Origin: Isoetes taiwanensis
Taxonomy: Eukaryota; Streptophyta; Lycopodiopsida; Isoetales; Isoetaceae
Assembly (NCBI GenBank): GCA_021234155.1
Contig: JAJEKV010000027.1
Location: 12,534,716-12,598,715, forward strand
DNA length: 64,000 bases
Direction of reading: 5' to 3'
The translations under genes and the position numbers were made by a program. Within the stretch, counting starts at the first letter, position 1, and each line of letters opens with the position of its first letter. Below the pieces are notes generated by a model. The model ran no database searches, had not been told where the DNA came from, and saw nothing but the letters and a program-made list of their open reading frames with translations. Shown piece by piece: positions 1 to 9,257 of the stretch.

Positions 1-26
1 TAACTCGAGACTTCCAACTCGCTCAC

Positions 27-148
27 CCTGGCTTAGTCTCTTTCGTTTTCTGTTTTGTGTATCTAATTTGCCCCCTAGGATGACATCGCTCACTCAGGTG
101 GCGAATTAGATACGCCAAGCAGGAAACTCGAAAAGGGAGTAAGCCAAG
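27..148. repeat. Foldback 1
   Basis: The left arm starts CCTGGCTTAGTCTCTTTCG, and the complement of the right arm starts CTTGGCTTACTCCCTTTTCG. The inner stem pairs GTATCTAATTTGCC with GTATCTAATTCGCC. Mismatches and small bulges are scattered through the stem. Confidence 0.75.
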
Positions 149-156
149 AGCGCATG

Positions 157-194
157 GCAAACAATATAGACTTCTCGAAATTCTTGTTACCTCC
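157..194. repeat. 38-bp direct repeat, copy 1
   Basis: Starts GCAAACAATATAGACTTCTC and ends TTACCTCC. An identical copy lies at 561-598. Both copies sit beside foldbacks, so they probably mark a duplicated unit of the cluster. Confidence 0.85.
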
Positions 195-234
195 TTTAGA
201 TGTGGGTTCATTAGATGTTAGTGATTGATGAGTT

Positions 235-360
235 CAAGCATCGAGACTTCCCCGTTTTTCTTTCCCCCCGGCTCTTTGGGCAATGTAGCTTAGTTTACAT
301 GCTAAGTTCCATTGTCCAAAGACCCGGGGGAAAGCAAAGATTGGGACGTCTCGATGCCTG
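235..360. repeat. Foldback 2
   Basis: The arms pair CAAGCATCGAGACTTCCCC with the complement of TTGGGACGTCTCGATGCCTG. Further in, CCCCCGG..CTTTGG..CAATGTAGCTTAG pairs with CTAAGTTCCATTG..CCAAAG..CCGGGGG. The loop is about 8 bases. Confidence 0.85.
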
Positions 361-404
361 GACCCAGGTCTTCGGGTTAATTGGATGTTAGTGACTGATG
401 AGTT

Positions 405-480
405 CAGGCATCGAGACTTCCCAATCTTTCTTTCCCCTCAAAGAGGGGTGAAAGCAAGGTTTGGGAAGTCTCGATGCTTG
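405..480. repeat. Foldback 3
   Basis: Short, nearly perfect hairpin. CAGGCATCGAGACTTCCCAA pairs with TTTGGGAAGTCTCGATGCTTG, and CCCCTC pairs with GAGGGG around an AAA loop. It is a member of the foldback 2/8 family that lacks the CAATGTAGCTTAG extension. Confidence 0.85.
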
Positions 481-560
481 TATTCAGGTCTCTTTCATCC
501 TGGCCTAGAGCGTGACTTTCTTGAATGGTTGTCAACTCACCAGGCTTGATATTGTTCGCT

Positions 561-598
561 GCAAACAATATAGACTTCTCGAAATTCTTGTTACCTCC
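561..598. repeat. 38-bp direct repeat, copy 2
   Basis: Identical to 157-194. Its first bases also form a small hairpin with the preceding ATATTGTTCGCTGC (about 550-568). Confidence 0.85.
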
Positions 599-733
599 TC
601 TAGAAAGAGCGGGCTTTGTTCTGACTCTCTTGTGTAGTCTCTCTGTGTCAATGTAGCTTAGTCACTTTGCTAGGTTATATTACACAAAGAGGCTCACAAT
701 GGGAGTCGGAGCAAAAATCGTTCGTTCTAGAGG
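597..733. repeat. Foldback 4
   Basis: CCTCTAGAA at the left end pairs with GTTCTAGAGG at the right. GACTCTCTTGTG is opposite CACAATGGGAGTC, and CAATGTAGCTTAG is opposite CTAGGTTATATT. It shares its loop-proximal motif with foldbacks 2 and 8, although the outer stem differs. Confidence 0.75.
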
Positions 734-762
734 TTGAACTTGCTATGACGTCAGAGGTGAGA

Positions 763-906
763 GCGCACTCTAATTTCAAGCCAAAGTGGTGCCTGGGTGT
801 TGTCCATCTATATAGCGGTTGTTAGGCACCAAATCATGGAACATCCTAACTCCTGCTATTGATGGAGAACCTTGAGCATCACTATGACTTCAAATTAGAG
901 TACGCG
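763..906. repeat. Foldback 5
   Basis: GCGCACTCTAATTTCAAG pairs with CTTCAAATTAGAGTACGCG at the outer ends. The inner parts TGGTGCCTGGGTGTT and GTTAGGCACCA also pair. Confidence 0.75.
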
Positions 907-1024
907 TCCCCTTTGGCAAGGTGGTGGATTGTAGGTAACAAGGTTTTTGAGTACTCTATTTTTATTGTGGCAGCGGATGATATCAGCCTAGTGGTTGCTT
1001 GCGATTCTGTGGTTGCACGCCGAT

Positions 1025-1195
1025 GGCATGCCAAATCGCCATTTGGATGCCATCTGGACCTATAATTTGTACCTCCATTCCTTTGGGTGGCACATGCCAT
1101 GCAAACCCATTTGGGTATTCAGAGCATGTGCCACCCAGAGGAATAGAGTACAGATTATAGGTCCAGATAGCATTCAAATGGCGATTTGGCATACC
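1025..1195. repeat. Foldback 6
   Basis: Longest of the cluster (171 bases), with an almost continuous stem. GGCATGCCAAATCGCCATTT pairs with AAATGGCGATTTGGCATACC, and GGGTGGCACATGC pairs with GCATGTGCCACCC. Stem identity is high, which suggests a young inverted duplication. Confidence 0.88.
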
Positions 1196-1232
1196 AAAGT
1201 TATTCCCGACTTGGGTACCGAAGTACCTTGTG

Positions 1233-1382
1233 AACCTTCTGATGGATCAGATTCGTCCGGGCTGGTCCGAGGCTGTTTGGCCCCTTCGCATGCGTAGATT
1301 ACTTCTCATCAGCAAGATTCTGGCGCATGCGAAGAGGCAAGCAACAACGGAGGTCGAGACGGGTCTGATCCACGGAAGGTTT
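1233..1382. repeat. Foldback 7
   Basis: AACCTTCTGATGGATCAGA at the left end pairs with TCTGATCCACGGAAGGTT at the right. The inner stem pairs CTTCGCATGCG with CGCATGCGAAG. Confidence 0.8.
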
Positions 1383-1495
1383 TCAGGGCACTGCGGTTAC
1401 ACATGAAAGAAACATAGAAAGAACTATCATACATGAACCCAGGTCTTTGGGGGTAAGTTCGACATAAAATAAGATAGCTCAGTGATTGACGAGTT

Positions 1496-1618
1496 CAAGC
1501 AACGACACTTCCCACTCTTTCTTTCCCCGCCTCTTTGGGCAATGTAGCTTAGCTTGAATGCTAAGTTCCATTGTCCACAGAGGCGGGGTGAGCAAGATTG
1601 GGAAATTCTCGATGCTTT
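1496..1618. repeat. Foldback 8
   Basis: Paralogue of foldback 2. CAAGCAACGACACTTCCCA pairs with TTGGGAAATTCTCGATGCTT, and CCCCGCCTCT..CAATGTAGCTTAG pairs with CTAAGTTCCATTG..AGAGGCGGGG. Confidence 0.85.
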
Positions 1619-1659
1619 GACTTTGATTTCCGGTGACCCATGCTTGCACTCACCTATCT

Positions 1660-1711
1660 AGTGGTTGGAGAGTGGATCGTGTATCCAGTGGTTGGAGAGT
1701 GGATCGTGTAC
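1660..1711. repeat. Two-copy tandem repeat, 28-bp period
   Basis: AGTGGTTGGAGAGTGGATCG plus GTGTA occurs twice in succession, flanked on both sides by CCTATCTAGT. No gene is visible between here and 1970. Confidence 0.8.
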
Positions 1712-1970
1712 CTATCTAGTCATGAACCATCATACAATACATGAAACAAACATCATACATGAAAGGAAAATTCCACAAGGTAACGAAATATATGGAAGAC
1801 AAAAAACTTGTAACAAAAAACTTTACTTTTAATTCATAGTGCCAGGATGGTTACAATAGTTTTTGAACATCCTCATACACGATTACAATAGACAGACTGA
1901 GGGTAGTCATCACCTCCTCTCTCTAGACATCACCGCCTTCATCAATTTCATCATCCGCACTTCCGCCTTC

Positions 1971-4405
1971 TTACGCCACCGGCCTAGGCTCAACCTCCTC
2001 CGGCCTTTTCCCCATCGAACGCCCTCGAGATGTGTTCTTTCTGACTCGTTGCCTGTTTGTCTGGGTCATTGGCATTGGAGAGTCCGATGGCTCGCGTACC
2101 ATTAAGTCCTCATGCTGATCTCTTGTATTACTTGGACCTGGCCTTTCAGATCGACTCCTCTTCTCAGATCTTCGGCTGCCGCCCGAGTTGTCCGAGAACA
2201 TGTTCTTGTCTAAATCATCTTCGCATCGACAAAATGGGTACGCTTGAATGTCCTCGTCAAACATGGTTAGCGGCATTTACAAAGAAGCAGCTCGTCCTCA
2301 CCGTCTTCGGTTGTCCTCTTCCACTTCGGAATCGCATCCATGAAAGGGAACCGCAGCTTATCAACTACGGCCGCACCAATCATTGCGATTCAAGAGACGC
2401 CATTTGAGAAGTTATATACAAGTTTGTCACCTTCTTATGCGAGGAGGCGATTTAGGTCACACTATGTATATATTTATAAGCACTCCAGTTTCTCTCACTT
2501 GCACTATTGGAGGATACCAAGGAGAGGATAGTCATTATGAGGGCCTCAGAACGTGATCGAAGAATCTGTCCATGGGCTTGCCACCATGCATAAGATTCCA
2601 TATTTGGTTCCTTCTTGTGACTCTCCAAAGGTGCATCGGAAGCTCTTCATCCGCCCACCTTCCACTCAAGTTCGGTATTCAGCTTAACTTCGGCAATGAA
2701 AACTTTGTAGTCCGAAATGTTGGGGTAAAACGTTTTTGCAACCTTCTTCAATGAACCCATCACTTCTTTATCTGTATGCTGGTCCATATCATGGTTGTGT
2801 GGGTCTAAGGCATGTGCGGCGCCATGAAGATCATTATAGGACTTCTTCCATCGTTCATTAAAGTCTCTAAGCAGTGCTGCGCGCTTAGCATTGTCAAAGG
2901 GTGCATTAGGGCCATCGCGTTCTAGAAAGGATTGAATGGAGTGCCAGCACCTCCACACCTTTCCAGTGCTTGCCTTCGAAGAATCAAGGGTTTTGATGGC
3001 ATGACAAACAAAGGTTGCATGCACTTGACAACATTCTTAACGCTCTCCAAAATGTCTCCCCCCAAGCATTTCGAAGATGCGACTTCTTTGCTGCGGTGTT
3101 TTGAAGCATTTTTCCCTTACGCCTCCTCTCCCATTCAAAGAACTCAGTATGGTTGAAGGTCGAGATAATTGAGTCGCGACACTGAAGCACTCTTTCAAGA
3201 CAAATGTAATTGGAACCAAACCGGTCTCCGCCTGTGATTCATGAGTGCAAGGGCCTTCCGACGCAATGACTTGTATATGGCGAAATTGCCTTCTTTGTGA
3301 TGAATTTCACGAGACGACGGGCCTTTTGAATGGGATCTTTGAACCAAGCGTCTTTGTGGAAAACCAGTCCTTCAAAGAATAAGTTTAGGCAATGGCATTG
3401 GCAAAATGGTCGCTGCAATCCTCGAAATTCGGACTCCAACATTTCACCCGCTAACTTACAATTAGATGCATTGTCCATTCTTACCTGAAAATATTCTCTT
3501 CGGTCCAAAACTCTCTATCACAGCCTTTGTCTTTTGAAAAATCCAATCTCCTGTGACTTGGTCAGTTTTGGTTTCTACGGTTTTCAAGAATACTTCGCCC
3601 CCTGGATATACGATCATGAAATTTATAAGATGGTCCTTATTTACATTGCTCCAACCATCGGTGACTAGAGAGGCTGGCCCCGCTTCAAGAATCGACTTAA
3701 CTTCGCCCCACCCTCTCGACCATTCTTCCATGAATTTCATCCACCATTTTGTTATTCGCATGTTTGTATGAAGGCAATCTAAAAGCTGGGCCTGCTTTGG
3801 CAACTTCCTGGAAGGCTTCTTTGATTGCTTTGTGCTCCAAAATATGTGGAGACAACCCGGCGTATAGAAAGGCCTCTACAACCTTCAATTGCGTCTTCTT
3901 CTTGTTTGCTCGATGTTAAGCCTTTGGTCAACCCTCTGTTGCTTAGTCTGTCTTTCCACTAAGCAATTGTCTCGCCATTCTTTTTTCGCCTGTGCCAAAC
4001 CCACCTATCGACCCTAGTCCACCCTCCTTTGGTACGTTGGCTGCAGAGGGGTGGTGTAATTGATCTCTTCTTCTTGGCATGGTGAAGGTTCTTGGCTATC
4101 CCTTGGTCGTGTTCTTCGCTTCTATTATTTTTTTCGACCCAACACTTCAAGTGCATCTTGTCGTATGTCGGCCAGATCTGCGTACATGTTTGCACCCCAA
4201 TTTTAGGATCCCGTAAAAGATGAGCTCGTATTCTTGTCGCGGATCCATTTATTGACGTGTACCCACAAAATACACATTGCCACTCATTCTGACCAAATTC
4301 CTTCACAAATCCCCACTCAGGACCTCTCTTTCGACCACCAGGATTTCGACATATAATTCTTCCACGTGCTGTTCCAACTCCCGTAAGCCTGCCATGACAG
4401 CGCAA
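1971..4405 (-). pseudogene. hAT-superfamily transposase, decayed
   Basis: Read right to left, the fragments recreate a hAT transposase, which cuts and pastes its own DNA element. Residues 46-80 of the 4405-3959 segment hold a BED-type zinc finger (WQCVFCGY followed by RIRAHLL). The 3803-3462 and 3508-3239 segments carry the catalytic-core pattern VTDGWSNVNKDHLINFM, then MDNASNC and FCQCHCLNL, typical of the DUF659/hAT core. The 3024-2647 segment contains AAHALDPHNH. The C-terminal dimerisation region at about 2600-2430 reads YAWWQAHG and then SASERNWSAYKYIHS. At least five frame changes and internal stops separate the pieces, so it is non-functional. The 2276-1971 segment is an acidic, Arg-rich tail. 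I did not identify terminal inverted repeats or a target duplication. Confidence 0.85.
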
Positions 4406-4499
4406 TGGTCGCGCACCCTAGACGATGATGCATGACCGCCCGGCGCGGGATGTGGATGCATGGCGAGCTGCACACGATGTAGATGCATGACCACCGGCA

Positions 4500-4955
4500 T
4501 CCCTGCTTTGCTATCTATAATTCTGTCCCTGTTTTTAGTATGCTAAAGGGTAAAGACTCCTTAATCGTCCAAACTAAAGGCCGACGTCTATATACGCGAA
4601 GGAGCAAGCTCACTGCGCATATGTTACATCGACGTCCGGTTCGAACGTAAGGAGTGAAGGACAGGAACCTATAGGTCTCTAAGGAAATCGTGGTAGGAAC
4701 CCAAAGGTCGGGAAAACTCGTGAAGGGAGGAATCTCACTTCACAATTCGCCGCCGGGCCGGACGCCAATAACCCACACCTCAAAGGCTGACCGCTTTCCC
4801 AAAGAGTATGTGGACTCAACCCGGTAGTCAACGCGTTGGCTAATTCTAGAGCTAAACAATTTTTCCTTATATATAATATTTCACCTGCACAAACTAGACC
4901 CAACAGTGGCGCAAAAGGTTTTTTTCCCTTAGCAAAAAGGCCCAAGATGCTTTGC
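4500..4955. other. Intergenic sequence, no gene seen
   Basis: No ORF here resembles a known family. The antisense reading at 4978-4679 gives a protein-like string without recognisable motifs. Confidence 0.4.
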
Positions 4956-4956
4956 A

Positions 4957-5240
4957 AAGTTTCGCGTAGCGAAAACAACTGTTTAAACTTTTACGAAAAA
5001 CATCTTCGCGTAAAGCGAAACAGCGGTTTTTTCGCTTTCCAACCGAAATAGTTTCGTTTTAAGCGAGCAGGATTTAAACTTACGCGAAGATGTTTTCGCT
5101 GTGGCGAAACGGTTTATTTCGCTTACGGCGAAACTATGTCCGGTTCGCGTGGCGAAAAATACTATTTAAACTTACGCCGGAACTTAACTTCGCGTAGCAG
5201 CGGTTTGTTTTAAACGCCACGCCGAAAGTTTTCGACGCCG
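4957..5240. repeat. TTTCGC/GCGAAA-rich palindromic tract
   Basis: About 280 bases are packed with short inverted motifs of the form TTCGCGNNGCGAA, for example TTCGCGTAGCGAAA near 4965. One longer inverted pair, AACATCTTCGCGTAA and TTACGCGAAGATGTT, brackets about 5004-5093. No coding function is visible. It lies just beyond the truncated end of the gag-protease remnant. Confidence 0.65.
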
Positions 5241-5334
5241 GAAATTTTTTTAGCCGTATTTTTGACGTATTAAACGTCAAATTTGTGCCGTATCAAACGA
5301 AAAATACGTATTGCGTATAAAACGTATACAGTAT

Positions 5335-6864
5335 TGAACCTATCCCTGATTTCGACCATTCTGGAGGATGCAAAGTTATGGCTACTTCCCGAGTCTATCA
5401 GGACTATGAAAGACTTGGCCTTGGCCTTTCCTACTGTGGAAATTACCTTATACTGATTCTCTGCTTGCTCTGTATCTATTGCGGCAAAGATATGACACTC
5501 ACCCTGGATGTAGTCGCGGGCCCACACCGTCCGTCGCCGACGTGAGTGTCCCAATCTCCCAACTCCGCTAGCGCCGCACTCATGACGTAGGGGCGGGTTC
5601 GCTGTCCCTATGGCTTTGGCTGGAAGCACTGAGAAGCAAAGCCGCTTTTCTATGCACTCCTGCCTCTTTTCCTTGGGCATTGCCTGCAAAAAGGATCGCA
5701 CTGCTTTGGAGTAGTTTGACCCTTTCTGCTTGTCCTTGAAGGACACCTGCTTCTTCTCCTGCTGCTTCCCCTGATTGCCACCATATGGGGCTCTAGCTGG
5801 ACCTGGGCTGGCTGCCCTAGGGCTATAACTGCCTGTTGCCTTGCCTTTATCCTGGTAATACTGCTGCCTCTGCCCGCTATTCTGAGGTCCCGTCCCTTGC
5901 AAGCTTATTGCCTTAGACTCTGCTTCTGATACTGTCTTAGGGTTTATTGCCTTTACAAGCTTGCGGATCTCCTCATTCAGCCCCTCAATGTAGCTCTCCA
6001 CTGCATGCTTTTCACCCAACTTTGGCACATAAAGCCTTAGCCTCATGAATTCCTCTGTATATTTCTGGACTGATTTGTTTCCTGTTGCAGAAACTGTAGA
6101 GATCATCATCTTTGGACTTGTGCTCTCTCGGGACATAATGGCACTTGAAAGCTTTAGCAAACTTTCTGAACCTGCAAGCATCCCTGCTTAAGCCATGGGC
6201 CTTGGCATAACCCTTCCACCCAATGCGTCTTTGCTCCTTTCGGGTTGGTACATTTGCCACCGCCTTTTATCCTTATCCTTCATACCATAAAGCGTTGCCA
6301 TATTCACTCATCTCATCGAGCCAAACCTCTGCCTCCATGCGACGCTGTTCTCTTTGAGAATTGCTCGAGAAGCTTCCTGGCCTTCCAAACATTTCCCAAT
6401 GCAGAGTCAACCTTCTTCTGGTAGTCAGAGGCTCTTGTGTCCCTTTGTCGTCCATCTGTGGTATCCCTCTGCCTTCCATCTGCGGTGTCCCTCTGCCTTC
6501 CATCCCTACGGTCCTGGGCCTGCTCTTCCTCTTCCTCGGAGTCGGAGTCCGAATCTGAGCTTGAGTCGGAGGATTCCAAGCTGGAGGACCTCCTTCTCTT
6601 GCTCCTCTTCTTGTCCCTTCCTGTTTTCCGAGCTGATGCTTGTGGCAACTGAGCGTTGCCCTCCGAACCCAATCCTGCTTGTGCGGCTAGCAAAGCCTTT
6701 ATCTGCTCAAGGGCCGTCCTCATCTGTGATATTTCCTCTTCTGGGGTCATGGGTCCAAATTCTTCATACAGGTTCCTTGCCGGGGGTGGCCTGGGCGGTC
6801 TCTGTTCTTCCATATGGTCTCTGCGTTGTCGTTCCCCTGAGCCTAGGCCTCTAGCTGCATACAC
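5335..6864 (-). pseudogene. gag: LTR-retrotransposon gag and truncated protease
   Basis: Translation from 6864 leftward begins with an acidic, Arg/Ser-rich region (a run of SSSDSDSDSEEEEE) and moves into a Retrotrans_gag-like capsid stretch (VQKYTEEFMRLRLYVPKLG, then YIEGLNEEIRKLV at about 6070-5960). A degenerate Cys/His segment (RQECIEKRLCFSV..HECGAS) stands where a zinc knuckle would be. The aspartic-protease active site VLIDSGSSHNF is at about 5395-5365. Similarity stops at about 5335, soon after the active site, so most of the protease and all of RT, RNase H and integrase are missing. Two frame changes (about 6310 and 6190) break the gag. It is the most distal piece of the unit that begins at the primer site at 11117-11128. 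Confidence 0.8.
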
Positions 6865-7031
6865 AAGTAATTCATGGCTATGTGGTTAGTTTTGCTTGTT
6901 CTCTTGCATTATTTATATTTGTTGGTATAGTTGGGGAACAAAATACATCAACAAAACATTTAAAGTGCAAAAGAAATTATATTTATATTATATAATATTT
7001 TAGTACAAAATCTTCTGGGATCAAGAGTCTA
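6865..7031. other. AT-rich spacer between ORF A and gag
   Basis: Rich in TATATTATATAATATT. No hairpin pair or TATA box of the kind found upstream of the two preceding ORFs is visible. Confidence 0.4.
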
Positions 7032-8548
7032 CTAATCTTGAAATCGCCGGTAAGATGGGTTGTCCTCGAGGAACTTCTTAACTTGGGCCGTTCCTACCGA
7101 GCGTCCCAAGTTCCTGAGGACGTTGGTTGACGTTCCCCCCTGCAAGGCTGACACCAACTCTTCCACTCTGCGGTCGGAGGTGTAGGCCGCGGTTACTGCC
7201 AATCTTCCCTGCTGTCGGTAGGGCACGGCGAAGTCGAAGATGTCAAGTGCCATTGCTCTCTTGACTAGGACATCATAGTCGATATTTGCCGCTATTCGAG
7301 CATGCCTGCCGAAGTCTGAGAGTGCAACACTCCTTCTTCACCCCGGGGACTGAATTTGCGGTGTATCACCGCTATTCTTCCATCCAGCAGCAGGGGAAGG
7401 TAGTACCTCAGCGACCTGTCGTTGTGTGTCGCTAAAGTTTCTCCACTTGCTTGGCCTCCAGCTCTATGCCGCCCGGCGTATTCGTCGACTTCTACCTCAG
7501 TCAGTTCTCGGTAGTCTGCAATTGTCGAGTCGACTCGCCTAATGTCGATTCCTGCTCCTCTTGCGCGAGGTGGTGTTGAAGAGCTCGGCATCAAGATGCT
7601 GGTGGTCTTGCCTCTGATCCCCATCCGTTCCTGAATAGCGAGGAACTCTTCTTCAGATGGCAATTCTCGGGCCTCCATAATCTGTCTTACGTTGCTGTAG
7701 GCCTGAATGTACTCAGAAGTCGACTCCCCTGTGTAGGTGTCGGCTTTCCTGACTTGAAGCGGGAAGTCCGAGACTCCCCGGACGATGAAGTCATCCAAGT
7801 CGGACTACCGTAGTTGGTGCAGTAATTCGTCAATCCAGAACTCGTTCTCCCTGCATTCGGGAAGGTTCTGGATGTCGCTGAGGAGCAGATACTCCTCGCC
7901 GTCAATGATGATGGGGGCTAGGCTTGTGATGCCTAGCCCAAGTGGGGGAGCAACTCTGAGGTTTTGCTGGCTCTGCTCGAAGTTGGCCAGCTCCTCTTCT
8001 GCTTGCCGCCGTTCTTCCTCTGAGTCGAGCTCCGTATACTCTTCGTCGTCCGACTCCTCTTCTTCTTCTTCTCCTTCTTGCTCTTGCTGGTACTGCAACA
8101 GCATCTGCTCTTCTGCTTGGGCTGCTATGGGGTCCACCTCCATGGGAGGAATAGAGGTTGCCCCCATTGGGTTTTCGACACGGTGGGAAAGGAAAATGGC
8201 TAAGGCGGCGGTGTAGGAGAAATACTTGGTCCTGTCAACTGTTAGGACCATGTAATCTGGCAGCCTTTGTGCCTTGTTGGTCAAGTATTTGGCGATGTTT
8301 GGAACATCGCCCAGGGCTGCTTGAAGGGATGGCCGGGGAACAAAATGGCCTATGCAAGGTGTTAGCTGCACTAGGGAGGGTCCTACCCTGGCTTGGAACT
8401 CTGCTAAAACTTGCCTATATGCCGGGGTTGCATGCAGGGTGGCTTGGACATCTATTTCCTTTCTGAAGACTCGGAAGATGTCGTTGACATCAGCCTCGGC
8501 AGCATGGGCACTGGCGTTGTACCATCGCCTGAAGTCAGCAGTGGCCAT
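7032..8548 (-). pseudogene. ORF A, unknown element protein of about 505 aa with one TAG and one frameshift
   Basis: Reading from 8548 (MATADFRRWYNASAHAAEAD), the frame is open to a TAG at 7807-7805. It continues in the same frame to about 7335, where one frame change joins it to the segment ending at 7032 (..DNPSYRRFQD). The N-terminal 130 residues are mixed alpha-type. Residues 145-185 are a Glu-rich acidic block. The C-terminal half has no motif I recognise. I cannot assign a function. Possibilities are an accessory or capsid-like protein of the retroelement, or a captured viral or host gene. It has its own TATA box about 115 bp upstream of the ATG and two 67-bp hairpins further upstream, the same arrangement as the H3-fold gene. 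GC content is clearly higher than in the flanking AT-rich DNA. Confidence 0.6.
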
Positions 8549-8661
8549 GTATCTAGCGAAGAAGAGACTAACAAACAGATGCAGAAGCGCCTCAGGGAGC
8601 TGGAAGATCGCCTAAGCAGTCGAGAGCAAACTTGTAGGGTGCTAAATGAGAAATGGGGGAC

Positions 8662-8671
8662 CTATTTATAG
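8662..8671 (-). promoter_or_regulatory. TATA box of ORF A
   Basis: CTATAAATAG on the minus strand, about 115 bp upstream of the ATG at 8548. A leader with no earlier in-frame ATG follows. The match to the plant TATA consensus is exact, and the same box at a similar place precedes the H3-fold gene. Confidence 0.65.
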
Positions 8672-8861
8672 AAAAAGGGAAAACCCTAATTTTTGGATGA
8701 TCTATAATTTTACTGGGGTTGAACAATTCTGGCCTATTAGGAGGTGCTAATGAGAATTTGAAGACTACTTTTAGGGTTTGAGCATGCTAAGATCAACTAA
8801 TGAACCTATTGCAACAACTGGAGATCATTTGGGTATGGCATGGTGAAGAAAATGCTAAGAG

Positions 8862-8928
8862 GTCTCACACGTTGCGCCCAGACCGATAATGAAAAGTTCA
8901 TTTTCTGCCCTGGCGCGACGTGTGAGAC
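8862..8928. repeat. 67-bp hairpin element, copy 1
   Basis: Begins GTCTCACACGTTGCGCC and ends GGCGCGACGTGTGAGAC, so the ends are near-perfect inverted repeats. The centre pairs AATGAA with TTCATT. It lies upstream of the ORF A TATA box. Copies 2-4 are at 9062, 10642 and 10857. Confidence 0.9.
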
Positions 8929-9061
8929 ATGGGCTCTAAATGGGCTAAACTTGATCAATATGGGTGATCTAAGGATCTAATTCTACTGGGCTCGTCGAGT
9001 TAGGCTGAATTGACCCCTTATTTGGTCAATTTGGAGCTATTTTGGGCATTTTTGGGCCATG

Positions 9062-9128
9062 GTCTCACACGTTGCGGCCAGACCGATAATGAAAAGTTCA
9101 TTTTCTGTCCTGGCGCGACGTGTGAGAC
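9062..9128. repeat. 67-bp hairpin element, copy 2
   Basis: Nearly identical to copy 1 and in the same orientation, 200 bp away start to start. It lies between ORF A's promoter region and the 3' end of the H3-fold gene. Confidence 0.9.
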
Positions 9129-9257
9129 ATCGTCTCAATTTTGCTCAAAAAGTCCAATTTTTCCAAAACAAAAGCCAGAATTCAACATCTTAACCTAATT
9201 AGGCAAGATTAAACATATTATTTAACCAAAAATTCTTTATATTAACAAAATTTTCCA

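Larger units (their letters stand above)
27..1618. other. Cluster of eight long foldbacks (candidate hairpin-RNA locus)
   Basis: Eight separate imperfect inverted repeats follow one another in 1.6 kb, at 27-148, 235-360, 405-480, 597-733, 763-906, 1025-1195, 1233-1382 and 1496-1618, with 20-120 bases between most of them. Foldbacks 2, 3 and 8 are relatives: each begins with a variant of CATCGAGACTTCCC and is preceded by GTGATTGATGAGTTC or a close variant. Foldback 4 shares the loop-side sequence CAATGTAGCTTAG with 2 and 8. Foldbacks 1, 5, 6 and 7 are unrelated in sequence. No protein-coding ORF explains the region; the short ORFs here are accidental readings of the arms. A polycistronic microRNA/siRNA precursor or a nest of MITE-like insertions are both possible. 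No known miRNA was recognised. Confidence 0.6.

Noticed and set aside
27-1618. Known conserved plant microRNA family
   Set aside because: None of the arms matches a miRNA sequence I can recall with confidence, so no family name is given.
4679-4978. 99-aa minus ORF
   Set aside because: No recognisable motif, overlaps the palindromic TTTCGC tract, and no promoter or neighbour supports it.
7785-8216. Plus-strand 143-aa Ser-rich ORF
   Set aside because: Antisense shadow of the acidic block in ORF A.
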